Positions 15,206-22,562 of a stretch of 36,121 nt of DNA are shown one piece after another. The notes beneath the pieces were generated by a model, which was given only the letters and a program-made list of their open reading frames with translations, had not been told where the DNA came from and did no database searches. Numbering within the stretch: the stretch's first letter is position 1; the number at the start of each line of letters is the position of its first letter. Position numbers and translations under genes: made by a program. Source of the DNA: a virus; the IMG/VR virus record IMGVR_UViG_3300045961_000188, positions 1 to 36,121 of that record, one strand, 5' to 3'.

Positions 15206-15507
15206 ACCGGGTCTACACCGAGCTTGCGTTCTGGTACCGCGTGCCGGTCTGGGACATCCTAGACGCCCCGGCCGGCTGGGTGGCCAAGATGATCCGCTAC
15301 CTGCCCTATCACCAGGACCGCTTCTTCACGCTGCTCACCTCCGCTGTCTGGGGCGAATACAAGCTCCAGTTCAAATCCGGGCAGACGGATGAGACCACCG
15401 TGAAGGCAGACGCCGCGCGAGATCTCGACCGTTTCGGTCGCGCGGCTGACGGCGCCATGAAGCAATACCAACTCAAGAAGGCCATGCGGGGTAATCGCAT
15501 CCACTAG
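14735..15507 (+). CDS. Tail assembly chaperone, frameshifted long form (gpG-T-like)
   Basis: This is the fusion made by the -1 shift at 15166-15172: codons 14735-15172 followed by 15172-15507, about 257 residues. The added 111 residues read KSGGVVTGEDLDRVYTELAF, then WYRVPVWDILDAPAGWVAKM, and end in a Lys/Arg-rich helix. The downstream frame has no good start of its own; the GTG at 15241 lacks a Shine-Dalgarno and would drop the WYR part, so frameshifting is the better explanation. In lambda the ratio of the two forms is critical and only a few per cent of ribosomes shift. The T domain is thought to recruit tail tube subunits. Confidence 0.8.
15166..15172 (+). promoter_or_regulatory. Programmed -1 ribosomal frameshift site
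   Basis: The heptamer A AAA AAA, in an 8-A run at 15166-15173, is in the right phase: zero-frame codons are GCA AAA AAA AGA. A -1 slip resumes at 15172 with AAG AGT GGC, and the -1 frame stays open to 15507. The zero frame stops at 15203-15205. The palindrome TCACCGGTGA lies about 15 bases downstream and could act as a stimulating hairpin. Confidence 0.85.
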
Positions 15508-15600
15508 TGAGCGCCCTTCTCTGAGAGGCCCGCTACGGTCTCCGAGGGCCGCACCCCTTCCCGGAGTACCACCAAGCCGTTTCGACGCGTTCTCGCTCGC

Positions 15601-15648
15601 AAAACTGGCGCTGACCCGGCGATTTCAAGAAGCTAGAGAGGGGGACCC
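15601..15648 (+). repeat. Start-associated 48-bp repeat, copy A
   Basis: This copy lies immediately before the tape measure start and is 39/48 identical, without gaps, to 32229-32276 before a small membrane gene. Shared blocks are AAAACTGGCGCT, GATTTCA and CTAGAGAGGGGG. The last block is the Shine-Dalgarno. The TTG start follows three bases later. Bases 15508-15600 between the chaperone stop and this repeat show nothing else clear. Confidence 0.75.
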
Positions 15649-15651
15649 GCT

Positions 15652-17325
15652 TTGCCAATAGGTGGAGAACTCACTCGCCTCTATATCCTCTTCGACACTG
15701 AGGGCAAGCCGTACGTCAAGGGCCTCCGGGAGCTCAACTCTGAGACCCACCGAGCAGGCTCTCAGATGGAGAAGACCTGGACGAAGTTCGGCAAGGTCGC
15801 CGGGGTCGCCCTGCTCTCCGTCGCGACTGCCGCTGCTGCAGCGTTGGCCAGTGTGGCCCGCGCCTCTGTGGCGGCCGCCTCCGACATGGCCGAGACCATC
15901 AACAAGTCGTCCGTGGTCTTCGGTAAGTCGGCGGCTCAGGTCGAAGCCTTCGGGAGTAAGACGGCCAAGAGCATAGGTGTCTCCAAGCGGGCTGCCATCG
16001 AGGCGGCCGCCACCTACGGGAACCTGTTTGTCGGCATGAAGATCGGGCAGAAGCCCGCCGCTGATATGTCCACACGGCTGGTCACCCTGGCCGCCGACCT
16101 TGCCTCACTTAACAACGTTCCCGTAGCTGACGCCCTGGATGCCATCCGCGCTGGTCTGGTGGGAGAGTCCGAACCTCTTCGGCGCTTCGCCATCGACCTG
16201 AACGACGCGGAGCTGCGGGCCAAGGCCTTCGCCCTGGGGATCTACGACGGTGAGGGTGTCCTCACTTCCAGCCAGAAGGCGCTCGCAGCCTACAACCTCA
16301 TGCTGGAGAAATCGACCACCGCGACGGGCGATGCCTCTGAAACCATCGGCGGTCTGGCCGGGCAGCAGAAGTCCCTCAGTGCCATGTGGGAAGACGCCAA
16401 GGCCCAACTTGGCGAGAAGCTGCTGCCGGTCATGAGTGAGTTCTTGAGTATGGCCATCGATGAGCTTCCGGTAGTGGTGGGGCTGATCGGGCAGGTGGCC
16501 GAGGCCGTGCACAAGGTCTCGGGCTGGTGGATAGATGCCCTCACGAACTACGAGAAATACTATGCCGCGTCTGCCACCCAAGAGGAAAAGGCAGAGAGGC
16601 GCGCCGCAGAGTTGGCCGCTCAGGGTGTGGACGTGTCGGCCATCCAGTCGGCCAAGAACAGCTTGGGGGACGACAAGAGCTTGGGTGGCCTGGAGTACCT
16701 CTGGACCGGCGGCAAGGGCGGCGGGCCTTCTGGAGAGGCCAACAAGTTCCGGCGCATTACTTTCCCGGTCGGCGTGGAGTTAGATGAGAAACAAATACAG
16801 TCGACCGCTTGGCAGATGGCCTTCGAGTACGTGCAGGAGACCGGGGACGAACTTACAGACACGGCCAACCGTGAGCAGATGGCCAGTTGGCTTGAGTACC
16901 TGTACAAGAGTGACCCCACCAAGGCCGCAGAGACTGCAGCGCAGCTCTACCTGGCCGCTGTCAGGCGGAATCTTGCCGGTGGTGTAGGGAGCATATTCAA
17001 CTGGGGCGGTGGGGGCACCCCGAGCGGATCTGGCACCAGCACCACACCCACTCATGATGCCGGCGGCTTCCTGCCTCCCGGCATGTCCATCGCCGTGAAT
17101 AAGACTGGCAAGCCCGAGCCGGTGCTGAACCCCGCACAGGCGGGCCAACTGCTGAACATGGGGCCCGTGCTTGACGCCCTGGAGCGGCAACTCGGCAGCC
17201 TGGGGCAGAACATCGGCCAGCTCGCCTCTGCTCAGGGCGGCGGCGGTCCGCAGATCATCCAAGTGTTGGACTCGTCCAGCATAGACAAGGCCCGCGAGCA
17301 TGGCGGCCGGTTCGCGAGGATATAG
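15652..17325 (+). CDS. Tail tape measure protein
   Basis: The protein has 557 residues from a TTG at 15652 after GAGAGGGGG. Residues 50-75 are a hydrophobic Ala-rich segment (VAGVALLSVATAAAAAL). Residues 80-250 are typical tape measure sequence: SDMAETINKSSVVFGKSAAQ, TYGNLFVGMKIGQKPAADM, NNVPVADALDAIRAGLVGES, and the GLAGQQKSLSAMWEDAKAQL segment. The C-terminus has HDAGGFLPPGMSIAVNKTGK and EPVLNPAQAGQLLN, a common closing motif. It sets tail length, which, at roughly 0.15 nm per residue, suggests a tail of about 80 nm; this is an estimate. It is short for a siphovirus. No peptidase or lysozyme domain is seen inside. Confidence 0.88.
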   Translation: MPIGGELTRLYILFDTEGKPYVKGLRELNSETHRAGSQMEKTWTKFGKVAGVALLSVATAAAAALASVARASVAAASDMAETINKSSVVFGKSAAQVEAFGSKTAKSIGVSKRAAIEAAATYGNLFVGMKIGQKPAADMSTRLVTLAADLASLNNVPVADALDAIRAGLVGESEPLRRFAIDLNDAELRAKAFALGIYDGEGVLTSSQKALAAYNLMLEKSTTATGDASETIGGLAGQQKSLSAMWEDAKAQLGEKLLPVMSEFLSMAIDELPVVVGLIGQVAEAVHKVSGWWIDALTNYEKYYAASATQEEKAERRAAELAAQGVDVSAIQSAKNSLGDDKSLGGLEYLWTGGKGGGPSGEANKFRRITFPVGVELDEKQIQSTAWQMAFEYVQETGDELTDTANREQMASWLEYLYKSDPTKAAETAAQLYLAAVRRNLAGGVGSIFNWGGGGTPSGSGTSTTPTHDAGGFLPPGMSIAVNKTGKPEPVLNPAQAGQLLNMGPVLDALERQLGSLGQNIGQLASAQGGGGPQIIQVLDSSSIDKAREHGGRFARI

Positions 17326-17766
17326 ATGACGCTCGCACGTGAAGCCATAAAGCTCGGGTCGACCACGTACGGGGACCACACCGCGACCCCCGTGAGCGGC
17401 CTGCAGCAGTCCGTGATGCCACCGATGAACCGGACCATCATCCAGCACGAGTGCCCCCTGGCGCTCAGCTGGCCGCAGAAGGATCTCGGGCCTATCCCTC
17501 CCACGATCACCGGGACGATCTTGCTCTATGAGACCGCGGTGCATGCCTTCCTCGCGGACGTGGCGGTAGGGACCGCTGAGCGCAAGCTCTACTGGGTGGA
17601 CTCCGGCGTGGAAGTCTATGCCTGGGTGCGCTCGGGCGTGGCTCAGCGCGTGCGCTGGGGCGAGGGCTTCAGCTCTCAGTGGCAGTGGGTCACCTTCACC
17701 TTCATCGCCACCAAGACGGCCGTCTACAAGGCGTCCGACGACAGCGTGCTCTGGGGTGGCTCGTGA
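17326..17766 (+). CDS. Minor tail protein, probably distal tail component
   Basis: The protein has 146 residues and starts directly after the tape measure stop, so translation is likely coupled. It is beta-rich (HECPLALSWPQKDLGPI, RKLYWVDSGVEVYAWVRSG, WQWVTFTFIATKTAVYKA). Position right after the tape measure fits a distal tail protein, but no family motif is definite and it is shorter than most. It overlaps the next gene as GTGA. The function is inferred from gene order. Confidence 0.6.
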   Translation: MTLAREAIKLGSTTYGDHTATPVSGLQQSVMPPMNRTIIQHECPLALSWPQKDLGPIPPTITGTILLYETAVHAFLADVAVGTAERKLYWVDSGVEVYAWVRSGVAQRVRWGEGFSSQWQWVTFTFIATKTAVYKASDDSVLWGGS

Positions 17767-20120
17767 GCGAGAGCCAGCTCACATTGCGCTCGCGATCCGC
17801 GGTCGGTAGCTGGAACACTAAACACCAGGGCTCCGACGACCCCGAATGCCCGGAACCGACCCTCCTGTCTCCCGGGGGGGATAGGCGCATCCGTGTCTCT
17901 CGCATGTCCACCCGCCGCATGGCCGACGGGGATTTCGCGGTCGATGTCATCTGCGCCTTCGAGAAACGGAAGGGCAAGAAGTGGCACGAGGTCGAGGGCG
18001 ACCCGCATCGGCACTACTTGTTCCTCGGCCCCCTCGGAGACATGGATGACGAGCTGTGGGAGATCTTCGGTGTAGCGACTTCCGATAGTCACCAGAAGCA
18101 GGTCAAGGCCGCGATCGCCCAGGGCGAGAAGGTCGAGTCCACGCTCACCGTCTATTGCGGAACGTACGACCGGTACTATCTGAACTCAGACCTAAACGCC
18201 GCAACGGCCTGGTCGATGGACGACCCGACGCTGTACTACACCGGGGACACCATCCGCATCGGTCAACGGCACGACGGCTCGACGTACTACTACCAGGCCA
18301 TGGAGGGCAATCTGGGGTTTGGCACCTCCGCCCTCGGCGCCGGTGTCACTGTCTCCGCGGCTACGCTCTCTCTCTGGGGCTACGACAATCAGATGAATGT
18401 CGGCTATCCCCAGCTTCAGGCTCGGGCCGCGTCCGGGTATGGGGTCATGACCCCCGCTCAGCTAACTGCGGCTACGTTGCTCGCGACCAGGAACTCGAGC
18501 GCCGGCTGGTCGACCTCCGGGTACAACGCCTTCACGTCCACCGCAAGCATGCCTGGAGCTATAAACCGCACCGGCGTCACCTACTTCATGCTCTGCACAG
18601 ACGACCTCGCCGCCGGTTCCTCCTACGGTACTGGCGGCTGGAACTCCTACGCGTCCTGCTACTCGGCCAACTATGGCGGTCGTTCGCCGAAGCTCGTGAT
18701 CACGTACGCGACGACGCCTCCACCGGAACCGCCCTCCACGATCGCTGTCGGCAACGCGGTCGACTATGACGACAAGACGTTCTGGCCCACGACGATCGTC
18801 AGTGATGCTTGGGCGACTCCTGGCAAGCTGCTGCTGGCCTGCGAAGAGGGCGTGTGCGCGGAGGACCGCGGCCTCTGCGCCACCGGTAAGACGCCGGCGG
18901 TCGGCGCCTACTACGACTATCAGATCCCGGTGCCGACGGGTGGACTGAGGGTCCCCGCCGGTCTGTACTCGCAGCAGGTCCCCTACCAACTCCCGACCGG
19001 CTCCACACTAAGCGTGAAGGTGAGTCTGGTCATCGACGGGGTGGAGGGCACCGAGTACACGCAGGCCCTGCCGGTCACGGCGGGCGCGGTCTCTACGTTC
19101 GGAGTCCAGGTCACCCAGGCGACGGCCGCGGTGGCGGCTACCAGCCTAGTAGTGAGGACCGAGGTCACCGTCTATTCAGCCGGCGGCGGGGCCGCGACTC
19201 TGTACCCGATCCCGGTAGACCTCGTGGGCACGGCTCCCTGCGGCCACTTCGGTCTGGCTACCGGTCAGTCGAGCATCACCGAGTGGGAGAGGGCGACGCC
19301 GGTCATCGTTCTGGAATCCCCTCCGGCCGGCAGCCATGCGGATCCGACTCTGCTGTCTGGGCCGCCCATCGTGAAACTCACCTGCGACAGTCTGTACCCG
19401 AACGATGTGGTGACGGTCAAGGCTTATGCGGACCCGGCCAGGGACAATGAGCACTCCCCAGTCTGGGAGCGTGTGCAGGTAGACTCGGCCGTCGTCCAGC
19501 TCTTCACCGCCAGCGTCATGCCCTTCGGTAGCATGAGGCGCTACGTCGAGATCGGAGATGCTCCCTATCAGCTGACGCCCCCCGACGTTGCCCTCGATAA
19601 TGCTCCCGGGGTGGTGGCCTGGATCGCTGGTCACAACTACCACGGGGCGGACAAAGTCGTCCCGACGCATCCGTGGCCGCGCTACTACCAGCAGCTCACC
19701 GGCGGGGTCAGCGGAAGCTCCGAACCGGTCTGGCCGTCGGACGGGAACTCGGTAGAGGATGGCACCTGCCTCTGGGAGGACTTGGGGGATAGGTACTCCT
19801 ACCACACGAACACCTACTACGTCCTGACGGTCACCAGCGCCATGGGCACTCTGTTCCAGACCATCGCCATGGAGGCCTTGCTGGACACCGGCAACCCCGT
19901 CGTGGCCGACCAGAACATCGCCCCACCCCAGATAATCTCGGTGCCGGACTGCGACACAGAGACTGAGGTCATCCTGAAGGTCAAGCGCGGGACGGCCTAT
20001 GAGAACGACCCCAACCCAATGGAGGTGGAGATAGAGCTGATCGGGCCGGACGGTACCACCCACGCTTTCAGGCCCGGCGTCGCCCTGGAGCAGTACATCG
20101 GAAGGCTGACGGCATCATGA
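17763..20120 (+). CDS. Large minor tail protein with DNRLRE-like domain
   Basis: The protein has 785 residues from the GTG at 17763, chosen because it overlaps the previous stop (GTGA); longer in-frame starts run through the previous gene. Residues 1-125 carry LSPGGDRRIRVSRMSTRRMA, a tail-attachment-like start. Residues 133-322 resemble a DNRLRE-type jelly-roll domain: YDRYYLNSDLN, then YYTGDTIRIGQRHDGSTYYY, ATLSLWGYDNQMNVG and GRSPKLVITYAT. The rest contains several Ig/Fn3-sized beta domains (for example TLSVKVSLVIDGVEGTEYT). It is probably part of the tail tip or fibre. It overlaps the next gene as ATGA. Confidence 0.7.
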   Translation: MSESQLTLRSRSAVGSWNTKHQGSDDPECPEPTLLSPGGDRRIRVSRMSTRRMADGDFAVDVICAFEKRKGKKWHEVEGDPHRHYLFLGPLGDMDDELWEIFGVATSDSHQKQVKAAIAQGEKVESTLTVYCGTYDRYYLNSDLNAATAWSMDDPTLYYTGDTIRIGQRHDGSTYYYQAMEGNLGFGTSALGAGVTVSAATLSLWGYDNQMNVGYPQLQARAASGYGVMTPAQLTAATLLATRNSSAGWSTSGYNAFTSTASMPGAINRTGVTYFMLCTDDLAAGSSYGTGGWNSYASCYSANYGGRSPKLVITYATTPPPEPPSTIAVGNAVDYDDKTFWPTTIVSDAWATPGKLLLACEEGVCAEDRGLCATGKTPAVGAYYDYQIPVPTGGLRVPAGLYSQQVPYQLPTGSTLSVKVSLVIDGVEGTEYTQALPVTAGAVSTFGVQVTQATAAVAATSLVVRTEVTVYSAGGGAATLYPIPVDLVGTAPCGHFGLATGQSSITEWERATPVIVLESPPAGSHADPTLLSGPPIVKLTCDSLYPNDVVTVKAYADPARDNEHSPVWERVQVDSAVVQLFTASVMPFGSMRRYVEIGDAPYQLTPPDVALDNAPGVVAWIAGHNYHGADKVVPTHPWPRYYQQLTGGVSGSSEPVWPSDGNSVEDGTCLWEDLGDRYSYHTNTYYVLTVTSAMGTLFQTIAMEALLDTGNPVVADQNIAPPQIISVPDCDTETEVILKVKRGTAYENDPNPMEVEIELIGPDGTTHAFRPGVALEQYIGRLTAS

Positions 20121-20857
20121 GCGTCTACTCTGACTTTGTGTTGGCCCTGGGCCCGCGTGGCTATTGGCGGCTCAACGATGCTTCGGGCAACCCGCAAGAC
20201 GCCTCTGGCAATGGCTACCACATGACGAGTGCGACCAACCTCTCATACAGCCAGACCGGGGCGCTCATCAACGACTCCGACAAGGCCGTCGCCTGGAACG
20301 GCAGCAGCAGCTACAGCCTCATCCCGTCGGCGTGTCTGAACCCGGACTACAACTCAGACTTCACCATCGTGTTCTGGGTCATGACCACCTCGAACACGCT
20401 GAACGACATCATCATGGAGAAGTGGGGCGCGGGGGATACGCGCGTTCCCTTCAACATCAAAGAGAACGGTGACGGCACCCTAAAATGCAGCCGCTGGGAC
20501 GGGACGTACTCTCCGGAGTGCTATACCGGTCAGATGGAAGATGGTGCCTGGCACTTCGTCGTCTACCGCAAGTCCGGCTCTGAACTTCGCGCCCTCACCG
20601 ACGCGACGCTAGGGGTCGCCGCTACAGACACCTGTGTGGCTGCCATGACCAACACGGCTACGGTCCGGGTCGGCATCAAGAGCGGTAGCACCAACCTCTG
20701 GGCGGGGACCATGGACGAAATCGCGTACTTCAACAAGGCGCTCACCTGGGACCAGTGCACCACGATGTACAGCCTCGGTAAGAGCCTCTGGATCCCTCGC
20801 AGGCCCAAGCTCGTGGTCTGCCCAAGCTCGTACCACATACCAAGACTCGCGCAATAG
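20117..20857 (+). CDS. LamG / concanavalin A-like tail protein
   Basis: The protein has 246 residues; its ATG overlaps the previous stop. The sequence is a clear LamG-like jelly roll: ALGPRGYWRLNDASGNPQDA and SGNGYH at the start, DFTIVFWVMTT in the centre, ENGDGTLKCSRWDG, GAWHFVVYRKSGSEL and WAGTMDEIAYFNKALTWDQ near the end. This fold binds carbohydrate in many fibres and cell-surface proteins. In this tail cluster it most likely helps attach to cell-wall sugars. The last 25 residues are Pro/Arg-rich and may join another tail part. Confidence 0.85.
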   Translation: MSVYSDFVLALGPRGYWRLNDASGNPQDASGNGYHMTSATNLSYSQTGALINDSDKAVAWNGSSSYSLIPSACLNPDYNSDFTIVFWVMTTSNTLNDIIMEKWGAGDTRVPFNIKENGDGTLKCSRWDGTYSPECYTGQMEDGAWHFVVYRKSGSELRALTDATLGVAATDTCVAAMTNTATVRVGIKSGSTNLWAGTMDEIAYFNKALTWDQCTTMYSLGKSLWIPRRPKLVVCPSSYHIPRLAQ

Positions 20858-20870
20858 GAAGGAGCAGGAG

Positions 20871-21326
20871 ATGGCAGGACGCATAGGTGTGGCCATGACC
20901 ACCGGGGAGGAAGCCCTGGGCGCGGCCGCGGCAGAAACGGTCCTTATGGTCCTGGCGGCCGCGAACCACGCCATCAAGATCCAGGCCTGGGGCGTCTTCT
21001 TTGACGGGGTGTCGCCGACGGCGGAGCCGGTCCTCGTGAAACTAGTCCGCCACAGCTCTGCTGGGACGTTCACGGACACGGTGACGATCGCGGCCTGGGA
21101 CGACAACACGGCGGAGACTTTCGACACGACCGCCAAGGAGACCTGCACGGCGGAGCCGACCAAGACTCCGGTCCTTGAGTGCAAGAACGTCCACCCGCAG
21201 ACGGGCTATGAGGCCTTCTATCCGATAGGTCAGGAGATCCACGTCAAGGCGGCCGGGCAGATAGGCATAGAGGTCACGGCTCCGGCGGCGGTCAACTGCA
21301 CGGCGTACATCCGTTTCGAGGAGTAG
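20871..21326 (+). CDS. Tail-cluster protein, unknown beta-rich
   Basis: The protein has 151 residues; the ATG at 20871 follows AAGGAGCAGGAG. It is beta-rich with a helical N-terminus. Motifs such as HAIKIQAWGVFFDGVSPTAE and VLVKLVRHSSAGTFTDTVTI, and the C-terminal GQIGIEVTAPAAVNCTAYIR, resemble small phage virion proteins that form beta-sandwiches. No enzyme motif is visible. It is probably an accessory tail protein, inferred from its neighbours. Confidence 0.65.
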   Translation: MAGRIGVAMTTGEEALGAAAAETVLMVLAAANHAIKIQAWGVFFDGVSPTAEPVLVKLVRHSSAGTFTDTVTIAAWDDNTAETFDTTAKETCTAEPTKTPVLECKNVHPQTGYEAFYPIGQEIHVKAAGQIGIEVTAPAAVNCTAYIRFEE

Positions 21327-21329
21327 GCC

Positions 21330-22562
21330 TTGCGGACCGCAACGTCCAGGCGCTATGGGCCAAAGCTCCAGGATAGACCGATAGATGTCACGGTCGGCGG
21401 AGCTTGGAGCTGGAGGGCGCGGTTCGTCGCCAAGTGGGGCGTGGCTTCGCCCTGGACGGAGTACGACACGTTCGGAGTGACGCAGGCCGGGTCGCTCCCG
21501 ACGTGCTCGCTTGTCCCTCTTCCGGTACTCATCTGGGACTCGCCACTCTCGCAGTGGACGTGGCGCGATGTGGACGACGGGCACGTACAGGACGCCTTCC
21601 GGGTGCAGATAGCGACCGACGCGGCCTTCACGAGTATCGTCGATGACTCCGGAGACGTGGTCTCGGCCGCGCTGTCCTACCAGCACGGAGCTCTGGCGGC
21701 CGGTACTTACTACCGGCGCGCCAAGGTGCGCACCAACGCCATCGACTGGTCGGCGTGGGACTACGACTCTTTCGTGCTGGCGGCCAAGACGTCGCAGTCT
21801 CAGCTGGTCCTATTGTCCCTTCGTCACCGAGACGGTATCGAGTCGAGGATCTATGCGCCCATCTCCAGCCCCCGAGCGGTGCGCCAGTACGGCGGCACCG
21901 GGGGTTTCGAGTTCGTCATCAACAACTACTACCCCTGGACAGAGCGAGCACTGGTCTCTTGTCATCACTTCCAGGAACTCTCTGGGGCAGTCGGGCATGA
22001 CTGGTTCGGAGAGAACCACCTGACGCTCGCCGGGAGCCCCGCCTGGACGGACGGGGTGCTGAACCTAGCCGGTGATGACTACGGTCAGAGCGCAGATCTC
22101 ACCTTCGTCCTTGATGCCGACTGGAGCGCGTACCTCGCGGTGCTGCCTTCGGGGGCCTCGGGGTGTCTGTGGTTCTTGGGTGGCTACGCAGACGACGCCA
22201 ACTACTACAGCGTGCAGTTCAACGGCGCGGGAAAGGTCCGGGTCGTCCATGCGGGCGGCGCGTCGGCCGATCTCACCGTGGCTGCCGCGTCTTGGGTGGT
22301 CCTACGCATCAAGAGGTCGGGCACGACCGTGACGCTCTCGCGGCTTGATACCGGTGCGAGTGTGACGGCCACGGTGACGGCCACAGGGACCGCGCGGCTC
22401 GCTATCGGACGATATGCAGGAGCGACACCAGGGAGCATCGCTGCCGGCGCCAAGGTGGCGGGGCACCTACTCTACTCGGATGACGTGACCGCGGCAGAAG
22501 ACACCATCAATCTCGCGGCCTACCGGAGCAACCTCGTGCACAGGAGCCTGCAAGTCCTATGA
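21330..22562 (+). CDS. Minor tail protein with Fn3-like and LamG-like domains
   Basis: The protein has 410 residues from a TTG at 21330, preceded by GAGGAG. Residues 20-165 look like two Fn3-type domains (VTVGGAWSWRARFVAKWGVA and FRVQIATDAAFTSIVDDSGD with YYRRAKVRTNAIDWSAW). Residues 200-400 look like a second LamG-type jelly roll (VSCHHFQELSGAVGHDWFGE, DADWSAYLAVLPSGASG, YYSVQFNGAGKVRVVHAGG). It probably adds to the tail tip and binds the cell surface. It overlaps the next gene as ATGA. The TTG start is supported by the Shine-Dalgarno and by spacing to the upstream stop. Confidence 0.7.
   Translation: MRTATSRRYGPKLQDRPIDVTVGGAWSWRARFVAKWGVASPWTEYDTFGVTQAGSLPTCSLVPLPVLIWDSPLSQWTWRDVDDGHVQDAFRVQIATDAAFTSIVDDSGDVVSAALSYQHGALAAGTYYRRAKVRTNAIDWSAWDYDSFVLAAKTSQSQLVLLSLRHRDGIESRIYAPISSPRAVRQYGGTGGFEFVINNYYPWTERALVSCHHFQELSGAVGHDWFGENHLTLAGSPAWTDGVLNLAGDDYGQSADLTFVLDADWSAYLAVLPSGASGCLWFLGGYADDANYYSVQFNGAGKVRVVHAGGASADLTVAAASWVVLRIKRSGTTVTLSRLDTGASVTATVTATGTARLAIGRYAGATPGSIAAGAKVAGHLLYSDDVTAAEDTINLAAYRSNLVHRSLQVL

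Noticed and set aside
15241-15507. Separate gene starting at GTG 15241
   Set aside because: No Shine-Dalgarno, and the frame is open back to the slippery site with continuous protein-like sequence, so frameshift fusion is preferred.
15604-15611. ACTGGCG shared between the 48-bp repeats and the operators, as extra operator copies
   Set aside because: Only seven bases are shared, the dyad half is missing, and the sites are far from any switch promoter.
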